Source: BPJU01 sp964425225
GTDB lineage: Bacteria > Planctomycetota > Planctomycetia > Pirellulales > Pirellulaceae
NCBI GenBank assembly: GCA_964425225.1
Contig: CAYRMD010000009.1
Coordinates: 21,575 to 85,574 of the forward strand
DNA length: 64,000 nucleotides
Direction of reading: 5' to 3'
A program made the translations under genes and the position numbers. Each line of letters starts with the position of its first letter. Within the stretch, counting starts at the first letter, position 1. Positions 35,475 to 44,376 of the stretch are shown here, one piece after another. Below the pieces are notes generated by a model that saw only the letters and a program-made list of their open reading frames with translations, had not been told where the DNA came from and ran no database searches.

Positions 35475-37688
35475 TTACCTGGCTGGCGGTACGTCGTGGG
35501 GCGCATCAGCTTCTTCGGCCATGAGGTAGGCGCGTAAGCTGGCAAGTAGCTCGCCGGCGCGGGCTTGAAGATCCATTCGGCGTCGATCCCGTTTGCGCAC
35601 AGGGCGTACTTCTACCCGAATCAAGCTGCGTGGACGTGCCGTTTCCGAATTAGACGACGGCGGGTATGTTTGAAGTTCGATCGCCAACTCAAGTGCCACG
35701 GGTCGGTCGCTACGCCTGCGGAGCAACAAGACGTTGTGGCCATCGAGCCGCAAACGCAATTTGTTGTCCAGAACCTCGAGGACAACGGCATGATGGTCGG
35801 CAACAAAACCTTTGAGTTTTTCGGCCACGAGCCTCAGAGGAACATCGGTCACTAAGTGCCGCACGACTAGCTGTTCGGACTCGCCACTACTGATTAGCCG
35901 ACTCCACCAACTGCGCCGCTCCCTGGTGGTTTCCGGAAGATCCAACCAACCAGAGCCAAGTTGCACAACGCGGTTCCTCCCAGCGTCTTTGGCCTGTAGC
36001 AGTGCTCGGTCTGCTCGCCGCAGGATCGTTTCCGGGGTGTCTCCCGGCTGAAGCTCCGTAACGCCGAAACTGGCAGTTAAACACTGTCCTCCCATTTCCC
36101 GAATGGGGCGCGTGCCAAGCCTGCGCCGCAAATCTTCTGCCCACTGGACCGCACGGGCAGCTGTGGTATGCGGAAAAAGCACGATGAATTCTTCGCCACC
36201 ATAACGCGCTGCCCATTCCCCTGAGCCCAACGCGCTCTGCAGCAGCTCGCCAAACGTACGCAGTGCCTCATCTCCTGCTTGATGCCCGTAGATGTCATTA
36301 ATTCGTTTGAAATGGTCGATGTCGCAAATGAGCAAGCTGCACGGCGTTTTCGTTTGGAGATGCGAAGCGACAAAGTCTGGGAAAACCCTTTCAAACTCCG
36401 CTCGGTTTGCCAGGCCGGTAAGGGAATCCCGTGTGGCGCGTTCCTGGAGCAGTTGCACCCGCTGCTCCAGGTTGGCCTGGGACGACGCATCATGCAACAG
36501 CACGGCAACCCCTTTCCGTTCTACCTCTTTGCTATAGACCGGAACGACGTGCAAGTTCACCAAGCATGCTCCACCAGTCCGACCACGAATCATCACCCGC
36601 TGGAGCCTCTGCGAACCGAAGTGAGCGACTTCGGCGATCGGACACCGCTCGTCGGGAATCGGACTTCCTGTCTCATCCGCCATACCAATTAGGCTCGGTG
36701 CAAAGGTTCGATGCACGATTGCTCCCGCCTGGATACCGGTGATACGTTCCGCGGCACGATTCCAATGTAGGACGCGAAGCGCATTGTCGACAAAGAAAAC
36801 TCCGTCGTGCATGGAATTGAGCAATTGGTCGTGGAATTCTCGCAACAAGTCCTGCTCGGGCGGAGGCGAAACCTGCTGCACGCTAGCTATCGTCACATCA
36901 CGTAACAGGCCGTGCATATTGGCAGGTTGCAGTTCATGCAACCATCGTCGCACCATCGGGCCTTCGAGATCCAGGAGGTTGCTTTCTACCAAATCGGTAA
37001 ACTCTGCAACCAAGTCCGGATCGAACTGAGTCCCAGCATGGGCATAAAGCTCGGCAATGGCGCGCTCCCGGGTCATGGCCCGGCGGTACACATGTTCGGT
37101 CGTCATCGAATCATAGGCATCGGCAATCGCCAACATCCGGGCCCCGAGCGGCAGGCTCTTGCCAGATTGGACCTGACCGGGCTGGCTGCCGTCATACCAC
37201 GCACCTTGATGTGCGAGAATGGCAAGTACGCGGGTCGACGCACAACAAGCTGCCACGATTTCGTGTGTGTATAGCCGGTAACGGCTCATTGTCAACTGCT
37301 CTTCAGTCGTGAGCTTGCCCGGCTTGAGCAAAATGTAGTCCGGCACCCCTACTTTGCCTACATCGTGGAGCAATGCGGCAATTTCTAATGCATCGCGATC
37401 TTCGTCCGATACGCGCGCAACGCTCGCCCAACAAGAACTCCAGAGAGCAACCCGCAGGCAATGCATTGCGGTGGGTGCGTGTCGAGCACGCAGCGAATAA
37501 TAAAGACTCGAGGCTACAACCAGCCGCTTTCCGACCAGGTAGGCCTCTTCGTGACTGGCCAAGACCTCTTTGCCCCCAGGTGCCTGGTGCACATCCCGCC
37601 ACACGTCCGCCAGTGCACCCAAATAACCGACTCCCGCTGACGTATGCGCCGAAACCGGGGTATCCGGAGCAGTAACTGAATCGGACAT
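35475..37688 (-). CDS. HD-GYP-like, PAS and GGDEF signalling protein
   Basis: A 737-residue cytoplasmic signalling protein without transmembrane helices. Order: HD-GYP-like domain (about 60-265) with metal-site HD in LLHDVGK (108-109); PAS domain (about 290-405); GGDEF domain (about 420-590) with GGEEF at 497-501 and DIDHFKRINDIYGH; and a basic C-terminal domain of unknown type (about 600-737). The GGEEF site looks able to make cyclic di-GMP. The inhibitory RxxD site is missing (GEWAARYGGEEF). The GYP motif is degenerate: where HHExxDGxGYP is expected there is HQGAWYDGSQPG (about 160-171), so phosphodiesterase activity is doubtful. The ATG at 37688 has GAGGA 11 bases ahead. Confidence 0.9.
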   Translation of the reverse strand: MSDSVTAPDTPVSAHTSAGVGYLGALADVWRDVHQAPGGKEVLASHEEAYLVGKRLVVASSLYYSLRARHAPTAMHCLRVALWSSCWASVARVSDEDRDALEIAALLHDVGKVGVPDYILLKPGKLTTEEQLTMSRYRLYTHEIVAACCASTRVLAILAHQGAWYDGSQPGQVQSGKSLPLGARMLAIADAYDSMTTEHVYRRAMTRERAIAELYAHAGTQFDPDLVAEFTDLVESNLLDLEGPMVRRWLHELQPANMHGLLRDVTIASVQQVSPPPEQDLLREFHDQLLNSMHDGVFFVDNALRVLHWNRAAERITGIQAGAIVHRTFAPSLIGMADETGSPIPDERCPIAEVAHFGSQRLQRVMIRGRTGGACLVNLHVVPVYSKEVERKGVAVLLHDASSQANLEQRVQLLQERATRDSLTGLANRAEFERVFPDFVASHLQTKTPCSLLICDIDHFKRINDIYGHQAGDEALRTFGELLQSALGSGEWAARYGGEEFIVLFPHTTAARAVQWAEDLRRRLGTRPIREMGGQCLTASFGVTELQPGDTPETILRRADRALLQAKDAGRNRVVQLGSGWLDLPETTRERRSWWSRLISSGESEQLVVRHLVTDVPLRLVAEKLKGFVADHHAVVLEVLDNKLRLRLDGHNVLLLRRRSDRPVALELAIELQTYPPSSNSETARPRSLIRVEVRPVRKRDRRRMDLQARAGELLASLRAYLMAEEADAPHDVPPAR

Positions 37689-37921
37689 GTCCGTCAGAGT
37701 CCTCACCCAGAGTAGCCTGTCACCCTACAAGGAGCGGTCTATAAAAACCTAGTCCTCAAACGGTATTGTGTCAAAACATCTCGATAAATGCCCCCGGCAT
37801 TTTCTGCCGAAAAAACTGGCAGTGCTGCGTTGCACTGGCACCACCCGATCCTCTACATACTACCGATAGCCCGTTAAGGAACCGTCATTCCCGCGCAACC
37901 GGAAAATCCGGAGAACTCGCT

Positions 37922-39049
37922 ATGGAACGGCGAGCCGGCCAACGACGTCGCCGAGTCTTGATGGAACTGGGGACTGCTGAACAGCTTACAGACGTGCCGA
38001 CCTCCGGCGCTCTTGCAACGGCAGATCGCCCACCCCCGGCCAAATACTCTAGCCAAGCATGTAGCCGCTCTCAGCCCCCACTGACCGCTTTCCTTCCTGT
38101 AACCTGGCCATCGCTTTTATGCACCGGTATAGTCCCCGTCGGTATCGTATTGGGCTCGGCGGCCATCCACTACCAGTTAGAGCAACTATCCTGGCATGTT
38201 CCCCGAAGTGTGTTTGACTTTTGCGACCCGAAGAACGCTCATTCCGCTCCCGGATGCGTCGTTACCGTCCAGTGTTGGGTCTGGGCGTTCTTTGCCTGGT
38301 TGGTCCTACGCCTGCGGCGCCACCGCTTGGATGATTATCGAGGCACCTATCGGCGCTGGTGGTGGTTTGTATGTTCAGCAACCCTGTTGGCTATTGGCAG
38401 AATGACCAATCTATTACAAGTCGGACACGACCTATTCGTATCACTGCTGCCGCAAGGCGAGACGTATCTCCGCATGGCGTGTGGAGCGATCGTTACCGGT
38501 TTCTGCGCTGCCCTCGGGGGTTATTACTTGCTTGAGGTACGCGAGTGCCCTACCGGCCTAGCACTTGGACTACTTGCCGTTGTACTAGGAACCACACGCG
38601 CTAGCGTCGCATTGCTTGCTGCCATCGGGATTCCTTTAGCGGGGGACGCTCCCGTAGCCGGTTTCCCTTTAGATGCTGCCATTGCAAACAGCATCTGGCT
38701 GAGCCTGCTTTTTTATGCTCGCCACGTCGTCCAAGAAGTGGAAGCCCATCACACGGCAACCAGCCTTCTTGCCGACAAACCAACGCCGAACAAACCATCC
38801 TATGCCGACAAGGCTGCTCATACACAACAGGATACACTGGCATCCGGTCAAGACGAGCCCACCATCCCGAGTGTGGTGAGCACCACGGCACCGGCTAGCC
38901 GGGATGCGAATCCCGATTCGTTCACCGATCGAGCAAAACTCACCCAATCGCCGTCCGAGGTTGTAGGTCAGAAGCCTGTGCATTCCAGCCAGCGCTCACG
39001 GAGTGAGCGCCGTCGTCTACGTCGGCTACAAAAGAAACACGCTGCTTAA
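37922..39049 (+). CDS. Multi-pass membrane protein of unknown function
   Basis: A 375-residue protein with about five or six hydrophobic helices between residues 45 and 280, a short basic N terminus (MERRAGQRRRRVLM) and a long polar Ser/Thr-rich cytoplasmic-looking tail ending in the very basic RSERRRLRRLQKKHAA. I recognise no family. GGAG about nine bases before the ATG at 37922 supports this start over an open frame from 37766. It is divergent from the GGDEF protein. Its stop codon lies inside a strong inverted repeat. Confidence 0.75.
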   Translation: MERRAGQRRRRVLMELGTAEQLTDVPTSGALATADRPPPAKYSSQACSRSQPPLTAFLPVTWPSLLCTGIVPVGIVLGSAAIHYQLEQLSWHVPRSVFDFCDPKNAHSAPGCVVTVQCWVWAFFAWLVLRLRRHRLDDYRGTYRRWWWFVCSATLLAIGRMTNLLQVGHDLFVSLLPQGETYLRMACGAIVTGFCAALGGYYLLEVRECPTGLALGLLAVVLGTTRASVALLAAIGIPLAGDAPVAGFPLDAAIANSIWLSLLFYARHVVQEVEAHHTATSLLADKPTPNKPSYADKAAHTQQDTLASGQDEPTIPSVVSTTAPASRDANPDSFTDRAKLTQSPSEVVGQKPVHSSQRSRSERRRLRRLQKKHAA

Positions 39050-39069
39050 CTCGAACATTAAGCAGCGTG
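39038..39069. terminator. Probable bidirectional terminator hairpin
   Basis: A perfect 12-base inverted repeat: CACGCTGCTTAA (39038-39049) and TTAAGCAGCGTG (39058-39069) with an 8-base loop. The left arm contains the TAA stop of the membrane protein gene, and the hairpin lies between that gene and the convergent SOD gene. There is no long T tract, so it may work with Rho or only as a stabilising structure. Confidence 0.65.
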
Positions 39070-39124
39070 CAAGCGTTTCATACGAGCCGCCGGCTAGCAA
39101 ACTCAATCCGATCCTGCTGTCCGT

Positions 39125-39742
39125 TCACGCACCGCGGCTTTTAGCCTCGGCATATCGACGAGCAACCACGGGCCAGTTGACTACATTCCACCAGGCCTGC
39201 ACATATTCGTTGCGGCGGTTTTGGTACTTGAGATAGTACGCATGTTCCCACACATCTATCCCCAAAATGGGGATCCGTCCTTCCATCCATGGATTGTCTT
39301 GGTTGGGCGTGCTTTCGACGATGAGTCGGCCCCTGTCGTAACTTAACCAAGCCCATCCGCTCCCGAATCGACCCATAGCAGCCTTGGTAAACTGGTCGCG
39401 AAACGCTTCGAAGCTACCGAAAGCTCCGCGGATTGCCTCGGCCAACTCACCCGACGGCTCTCCACCTGCGTTGGGTGCCATGATCGTCCAAAATAGTGAA
39501 TGGTTCAAATGTCCGCCTCCGTTGTTACGCACTGTCATGCGGATGTTTTCCGGCACGGCATTCAAATCGGCGATCAAATCTTCGACGCTTTTGTTGGCCA
39601 ACGGAGTGCCTTCAATGGCCGCATTGACATTATTGATGTAGGCCTGATGGTGCTTCGTATGGTGGATCTCCATCGTACGAGCATCGATGTGTGGTTCTAG
39701 TGCGTCATAGGCATATGGCAACTGCGGAAGTGCATATGTCAT
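39125..39742 (-). CDS. sodA: Superoxide dismutase (Mn/Fe family, probably Mn)
   Basis: A 205-residue SOD. Ligands expected from the family are seen in context: His in MEIHHTKHHQAY, His in GGGHLNHSLFW, and Asp/His in DVWEHAYYLKYQNRR. The glycine-rich NNGGGHLNH and the downstream TPNQDNP favour manganese, but metal choice is not certain. No signal peptide, so cytoplasmic. GAGGAG seven bases before the ATG at 39742 fixes the start. Confidence 0.95.
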   Translation of the reverse strand: MTYALPQLPYAYDALEPHIDARTMEIHHTKHHQAYINNVNAAIEGTPLANKSVEDLIADLNAVPENIRMTVRNNGGGHLNHSLFWTIMAPNAGGEPSGELAEAIRGAFGSFEAFRDQFTKAAMGRFGSGWAWLSYDRGRLIVESTPNQDNPWMEGRIPILGIDVWEHAYYLKYQNRRNEYVQAWWNVVNWPVVARRYAEAKSRGA

Positions 39743-40030
39743 CACAAAGCTCCTCGTACCGCTTAAAAACCAGCTTGATCACGTGCCCCTGGTCAGTCAT
39801 TTACCTCTGGCGACGATGCAAAGTCACTGTTACACGCGCAACACCACCTCATTAACGTCGATCATCGGATACTCAGAAGAATACCGGATTTTCCGCTCTT
39901 GCGGAACCACCGTACAAAGATTTCTAAGAATGGTAAGCAGCTTCGCGTAAAGACGCGTCGCACTCCCGTAGGCTAACCTAAAGTTTAAAGAGCCCTCCGG
40001 AAACCGCTGTGGCCGACGGGACCAAGAACC

Positions 40031-40180
40031 ATGATCGATTACCTGAAAAACATCCTCTTCACGGTGGCAAAGGCAGTTATCCGCACCGATTTGGAAGTCG
40101 AAAGCCACGAGTGGGCTTACCTTTTCTTTGTGGTGGTCTTAATCGGGTTTTTGGCCCTCCGAAGCACTATACGCCGGTGA
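40031..40180 (+). CDS. 49-residue single-pass membrane protein
   Basis: A very short frame encoding MIDYLKNILFTVAKAV, a charged middle (TDLEVESHEW), then a transmembrane helix AYLFFVVVLIGFLALRS and a basic end TIRR. The amphipathic N-terminal helix, acidic linker and positive-inside C terminus look designed rather than random. The ribosome site is weak (ACGGGA). No family recognised. It sits alone between SOD and the lipoprotein gene; the overlapping minus-strand frame is less credible. Confidence 0.6.
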   Translation: MIDYLKNILFTVAKAVIRTDLEVESHEWAYLFFVVVLIGFLALRSTIRR

Positions 40181-40210
40181 GGTTGATGTGAGCTTCAGCC
40201 GAACTGCGCG

Positions 40211-40242
40211 AACCGTTATCCAAGAAAACCGTTGTCCAAGAA
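40211..40242 (+). repeat. 16-base tandem duplication
   Basis: AACCGTTATCCAAGAA is followed directly by AACCGTTGTCCAAGAA, with one mismatch. Confidence 0.8.
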
Positions 40243-40359
40243 CATTTTGATTTACGTGTGGGCGCTCGAGTCGATCCGTAATCACCTCAAATCGACTTTT
40301 CCCATTTTCCAAGCGTCAAAGAACTTATGCCTACCTGAGCCTTTGCGTTGATTTGAATT

Positions 40360-40388
40360 GGCGGCTCCTTTACGGCCGCGGCTCTGTT
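40360..40388 (-). repeat. GC-rich hairpin repeat element, reverse orientation
   Basis: On the complement: AGAGCCGCGGCCGTAAAGGA followed by GCCGCC. It uses CGGCC at the position where other copies have CGACC, like the two copies at the right edge of the window. Confidence 0.7.
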
Positions 40389-40945
40389 GAACCGTCGATC
40401 GACGGTGCACCTTCGTTAAGAAGCACCCGCATCGGCTCACATTGGGCTTGGCCGAAAAGCCATGTCTGCCCCAGGCCCGGTAAACCACCGAAGCATTTGA
40501 TCTACGATGAAGATCGATAACTCGTTTCCATTCCTGCCGCGGAAAACAGGCAAACTTCCACCATGGCCAGCCGCGTACACGAAAATTCCACGTACAACCA
40601 AGACGCACACACGGACGCTGGAGTGATCGTCATTGCGCCTTTGCGTTGGATAACTCCCATTGCTAATCGCCTAACTGCCTAACTGCGTCGGCGACTTTTT
40701 GGCGTTGACCCCCGGGGCGCCTCCCGTTAGTATTGGCCCACCTTTGATCGACGCAGCACGGATAAACTTTTCCGGTTACTTAAAGTAAATGGGTTATGCG
40801 GATCGATCTATAGTGTGGAGGGTAAAAACCAGGCGCTACAGTCATAAGGAGACTTTCCTGGTTTAAGCGAAACTCTTCCGCGGAATCGCCGCGCAGGCGA
40901 GGTTAAGTGGAGACACGGAAGCATCGGCATGGAGGTCGGACGGTC

Positions 40946-41962
40946 ATGGAACTAGCCCATTTCAGGCGGTCAAGGACGTGGTGTTTATGGTTAACGGCCG
41001 TGGGGTTGCTCCTCGGCGGATGCAGGACAACAGGCGGTTGGTCTCCGGCTTGGTTTAGTTGGAGCAAGCCGAAACCGCCGAGCAACTTAGCCAATCGCAC
41101 GCCCAATTTGCCGGCACCGCCATCAGCCTCGTATACACCCACGCCTCCGTCGGCAACCGGAACGTATGTTGCCTCTTCTGGTCAACCAGGGACTTCTTCC
41201 ACTTATGGGTCGGTAACGCCAGGGGCTTCGTCACCTTCAGCCAACAGCGCCGCTGCTCCCTCGACGTCGCCTTATGCGGCCAGCTCGGGCTACGCTGGTA
41301 CAGCCGGCTACGGCACAGCATCAAGCGGCTACAGCACGGCGCCTGGCTACGGCACGACATCCAGTGGTTACAATACGGTGCCCGGTTATGGTCCAACCGG
41401 CAGCTCGACAGGCTACGGATCGGGGACTTCGGTTTACCCATCTGCGGGTAGTGGCCAATACAGCAGCGTGCCGGCAGTTTCACCCACGAATTCTTCCCCT
41501 TACAGCCAGCCAGCGCAAGCGGCAGGGGCGTATCCCCCGACGTCCGCACCCAGTTACGCTCCGAGCTATATGGCCAACAGTGACGGCTATGGATCGAGCA
41601 CTCGAGATGTAGCAGGAGCCCGGGTCGACTGGAACAGCTCGTCGAGCAGCGCCTATCGCAGCACCGAAACTCAGAACAACTGGGGAAACTCCGTACCAAC
41701 TGCGCCCAATATTGCCGGGACCCCGAGTGGTTTTTCGACCACGAATAATGGAACCGCTACGCCAAGCTCCACGTGGCCTAACGCCAGTACATCCCAATCG
41801 GGTGTGACCTCAGCGCCAACGAGCACCTGGTCAACGCCCGAGAGCTACCAGCCGGGCAGCACCGCGCGTAACACGGGCATTCAATTAGATACCCAGGGCG
41901 TACAGCCGGCTGGCTATCAGCAGCAGTCATCGAGCAGCACGTATACCGGTAGCGGCTACTGA
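40946..41962 (+). CDS. Low-complexity secreted lipoprotein, Ser/Gly/Tyr/Pro-rich
   Basis: A 338-residue protein with a lipoprotein signal: basic start (HFRRSRTW), hydrophobic core and lipobox LLLGGC (cysteine at about 26). The mature part is almost entirely low complexity, with imprecise repeats such as AGYGTASSGYS and SGYNTVPGYG and long Ser/Thr/Pro runs. No catalytic domain is seen. It is likely an anchored, disordered envelope protein, or a structural or adhesive surface component. GGAGG ten bases before the ATG at 40946 supports this start; a GTG at 40907 is possible. Confidence 0.8.
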   Translation: MELAHFRRSRTWCLWLTAVGLLLGGCRTTGGWSPAWFSWSKPKPPSNLANRTPNLPAPPSASYTPTPPSATGTYVASSGQPGTSSTYGSVTPGASSPSANSAAAPSTSPYAASSGYAGTAGYGTASSGYSTAPGYGTTSSGYNTVPGYGPTGSSTGYGSGTSVYPSAGSGQYSSVPAVSPTNSSPYSQPAQAAGAYPPTSAPSYAPSYMANSDGYGSSTRDVAGARVDWNSSSSSAYRSTETQNNWGNSVPTAPNIAGTPSGFSTTNNGTATPSSTWPNASTSQSGVTSAPTSTWSTPESYQPGSTARNTGIQLDTQGVQPAGYQQQSSSSTYTGSGY

Positions 41963-42016
41963 AAACCAGAGTGATTTCCGGACCGCCAGTTCCTTCACTG
42001 CCTCCTCTGTTGCGCG

Positions 42017-42047
42017 CAACGGCCTTTCCGCCCAGGAAAGGCCGTTG
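42017..42047. terminator. Strong terminator hairpin between convergent genes
   Basis: A perfect 13-base inverted repeat, CAACGGCCTTTCC (42017-42029) and GGAAAGGCCGTTG (42035-42047), with a 5-base loop. It lies 55 bases after the lipoprotein gene and 22 bases beyond the end of the convergent small gene. Only a weak T-rich tail follows. Confidence 0.8.
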
Positions 42048-42068
42048 TGTTATGTGGTCGCACGGTAC

Positions 42069-42392
42069 TTACCAGCCCATTACCATATTGGATTCGATTA
42101 CCTTGCGTGCTTGTTCCAGATCCACGCCCGTTTCGTGCATGTAAAGCCGGATGGCGTGCAGCTTGTCCCCCGCGGCTTTGGCCAAACAATCGCGAGCGGT
42201 CGCACAGGGGTTGGTCTTTTCGGTGATACCTAACGCTGCTTTCGAAATGACCCAGGTATCCCGCGGCCTACGCGTCAAACGGATGAGCGTGTCATGCGGA
42301 TAAGCAGACTCGACCACCTTCCGAGCGGCTTGTTCATCACTGGCCCACGTGATAATAATGTGTGCGTTGGTCTCGACCTCATACAGCGGCAT
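42069..42392 (-). CDS. Small protein of unknown function with L7/L12-like C-terminal helices
   Basis: A 107-residue soluble protein starting MPLYEVETNAHIIITWA. The C-terminal part, KLHAIRLYMHETGVDLEQAR then KVIESNM, resembles the helical segment in ribosomal protein L7/L12 C-terminal domains (K-AIK-YRE-TGLGLKEAK), where it binds translation factors. The N-terminal part resembles a small ferredoxin-like strand-helix unit. GGGGAGG eight bases ahead fixes the ATG at 42392. Function unknown. Confidence 0.75.
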   Translation of the reverse strand: MPLYEVETNAHIIITWASDEQAARKVVESAYPHDTLIRLTRRPRDTWVISKAALGITEKTNPCATARDCLAKAAGDKLHAIRLYMHETGVDLEQARKVIESNMVMGW

Positions 42393-42711
42393 CGGCACAT
42401 CCTCCCCTTTCATCTCCGCGCGTTTCCGTGAACCACCGGCTACCATCCCGTTGTTACTGCGTATCTTAACGTATTCCGACCCCATGAGGTACATTGGCCT
42501 ATTGGGTTCTGGAGGTAGGGCCGCTAGAAACAGTCTCCGGTGCTTGCCTTGCGGAGAGTTTCACGCTAGGGTTGACCCGGATTCAGGAACGAATGGAAGG
42601 CGATAAAAATATTGGATCCACCGAGCGCCATTATGCTGCTGTATTGGCCATTGTCCTAGAGCTAACGGGCCTAACCGGCCCGATGTGACAACGACTACGA
42701 AAGAGCCTGGG
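42393..42711. other. Divergent intergenic region
   Basis: The 319 bp between two divergent genes should hold both promoters. I see no repeat element and no operator with clear symmetry. Confidence 0.5.
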
Positions 42712-43659
42712 ATGTCGCAAACTCCGCTATCACCTCGGACCGACCGTAGCGAGTCGAACTTGGGACCGGTAGAGAACCAGCCCGAGCAACGGCAGCTAGC
42801 TGCACCGCGGCGCCATTACACTGCGCGTTGGTTTTGGTACGGAAGCTTTCTCCTATTGGTCTTCGGTCCGGTTACGGTGCGCGAGTTGCCTCACGAATTA
42901 GGCCGATGGTACTTTGCGGCCGCCGTTAGCGCGCTGGATTCCTCTCGACTTGAACAAGCGAGCCACTGGATCGAGCGTGCCCTAGAGATCAACCCAGCTC
43001 AGTTGGATTACGTCCTCCTTCAAGCTGAAATCTTGTTCCGTACCGGACGACTCGACCTGTGCGAACAGGTTCTAGATCGAGCAATCCACATTGCCCGACC
43101 CGAACAACGCCTGCAGGTTTACCTTGTACGGAGCGATCTGCATTTGAAAATGCACCGTTGGCGCGCAGCCGTTCACGATTGGGAGAACATCGCGAGCTTA
43201 GCTCAATTGCCACATTTGACTTTGCGAGCACCGCCCAAACATAGCCTGCTGAACAGCCTTGCCTATATGCGAGCCCTAGCCAATGAGAACCTGGATCAGG
43301 CTCTGGAAGAAATCAACTTGGCCCTTACCCAAGAGTCCGATAATGCGGCGTACCTCGATACGCGCGGCTATATCTATTACCGACTCGGTCTTTACAACAA
43401 AGCATTAGCAGATCTGAACCGGGCTGTAGAACTAGCTCAGGAGGAGCGATCACGACAGGAATTCCAACTCCAACAATTACGCGACCTACGAGTTGACCCT
43501 CGAGCAATCGACCGTCAACTAAGCGAAGTACGCCGGTCCTACGCCGTAATCCTCTACCACCGCGCCCTAGTTCAGGATCTGTTTGATGCGGCACGAGCCC
43601 AACAAGATTATTGGGAAATCCAAACCCTGGGCTTTACCCCTGGCCCGGATCTGTTCTAG
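42712..43659 (+). CDS. Membrane-anchored TPR protein
   Basis: A 315-residue protein with a polar N terminus, one transmembrane helix (about 40-57, WFWYGSFLLLVFGPVTV), then TPR helices with recognisable units ASHWIERALEINPAQLDYVL and YLDTRGYIYYRLGLYNKALA. A coiled-coil-like Glu/Arg/Gln stretch follows. The start may be the ATG at 42712, with GAAAGAG six bases upstream, or a GTG at 42685. Likely a scaffold on the cytoplasmic or periplasmic face; partner unknown. tRNA-Asp follows. Confidence 0.8.
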   Translation: MSQTPLSPRTDRSESNLGPVENQPEQRQLAAPRRHYTARWFWYGSFLLLVFGPVTVRELPHELGRWYFAAAVSALDSSRLEQASHWIERALEINPAQLDYVLLQAEILFRTGRLDLCEQVLDRAIHIARPEQRLQVYLVRSDLHLKMHRWRAAVHDWENIASLAQLPHLTLRAPPKHSLLNSLAYMRALANENLDQALEEINLALTQESDNAAYLDTRGYIYYRLGLYNKALADLNRAVELAQEERSRQEFQLQQLRDLRVDPRAIDRQLSEVRRSYAVILYHRALVQDLFDAARAQQDYWEIQTLGFTPGPDLF

Positions 43660-43866
43660 GCCGAATCGAGGCACTCTGCTCGGGAGACTGCCACTTTCGT
43701 AGCTGGCCGTGGGGAAGGCCTCTTGCCGCCTGCCGTTGAATTACACTCCATGTATGGACCAGGATAAGCCGCAAGGTGAACTTGCGCTGCATGTGCTTGA
43801 CGCTAAATAAGTAATGATAAACGGGGGTGGTCCGTAGCTCGCCAGCGCCGCTGGGCACTCCTGCTC

Positions 43867-43894
43867 TTGATCACCAGCCGACGAATACTATAAT
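43867..43894 (+). promoter_or_regulatory. Sigma70-type promoter of tRNA-Asp
   Basis: TTGATC (43867-43872), a 16-base spacer and a perfect TATAAT (43889-43894), placing the transcription start about 14 bases before the tRNA. Confidence 0.75.
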
Positions 43895-43914
43895 GCAATC
43901 GATCAGAGATGGTC

Positions 43915-43988
43915 GGGGCCGTAGCTCAATCGGTTAGAGTACTGGACTGTCGATCCAGTGGTTGCGGGTTCGAGTCCCGTCGGCCTCG
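43915..43988 (+). tRNA. tRNA-Asp (anticodon GUC)
   Basis: A 74-base cloverleaf. The acceptor stem GGGGCCG pairs with CGGCCTC (one G-U pair) with discriminator G. D arm GCTCAATCGGTTAGAGT; anticodon stem CTGGA/TCCAG around loop CTGTCGA with anticodon GTC; T arm GCGGGTTCGAGTCCCGT. The CCA end is not encoded. There is no intron and no adjacent integrase. Confidence 0.97.
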
Positions 43989-44376
43989 CTTATCCAGCTA
44001 GCTCATACCGGAGCAGCTGTACATTCTAACGTTCCACACCGCGAAGCCCTGCTTTTCTTGGGTCACTTACAGCGGCTTACTTCGCCACTAGGCTGTGGGC
44101 GTGTGGTGGGCCTTGTTCGTGCGCCACAAGCTGGTTTAGAGCGTGGCTGAAAGCGCCGCGCGACTCACACCACGGCTCGAACCTTGTTTTTCGAACAAAT
44201 CAAGAGCCTCCATCGTCACGCACGTGGTCCGATGGCGACAACAGCGGAAAAACTGTCAACGCTTTACCCATTTACTACCGCCAGAGCCGACAGAATGACA
44301 GCAGGTTTTCCGGTACGATGAGCCGTTGCGCAAGTAGGCGGCTCGTTACTTGAAACTCTCGAATTTGCACGCAGAG
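43989..44376. other. Intergenic region after tRNA-Asp
   Basis: A 388 bp region. No gene, no repeated tRNA 3' end (so no sign of an integrated element) and no period-8 repeat was seen. Confidence 0.5.

Larger units (their letters stand above)
40181..40945. other. Repeat-rich intergenic region upstream of the lipoprotein gene
   Basis: A 765 bp region without a gene. It holds a 16-base tandem duplication (40211-40242), a GC-rich hairpin element in reverse orientation (40360-40388), CCTTTGCGTT microsatellite pieces at about 40341 and 40638, and at 40593-40612 the block ACAACCAAGACGCACACAC, which resembles the end of the 370 bp repeat. The last 150 bases probably contain the lipoprotein promoter. 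Confidence 0.6.

Noticed and set aside
39830..40108. A 92-residue minus-strand frame after the SOD gene
   Set aside because: No ribosome site and no hydrophobic or domain pattern. It overlaps the more credible 49-residue plus-strand gene.
43915..44376. Integrated mobile element at tRNA-Asp
   Set aside because: No duplicated tRNA 3' end, integrase or cargo genes were seen downstream.
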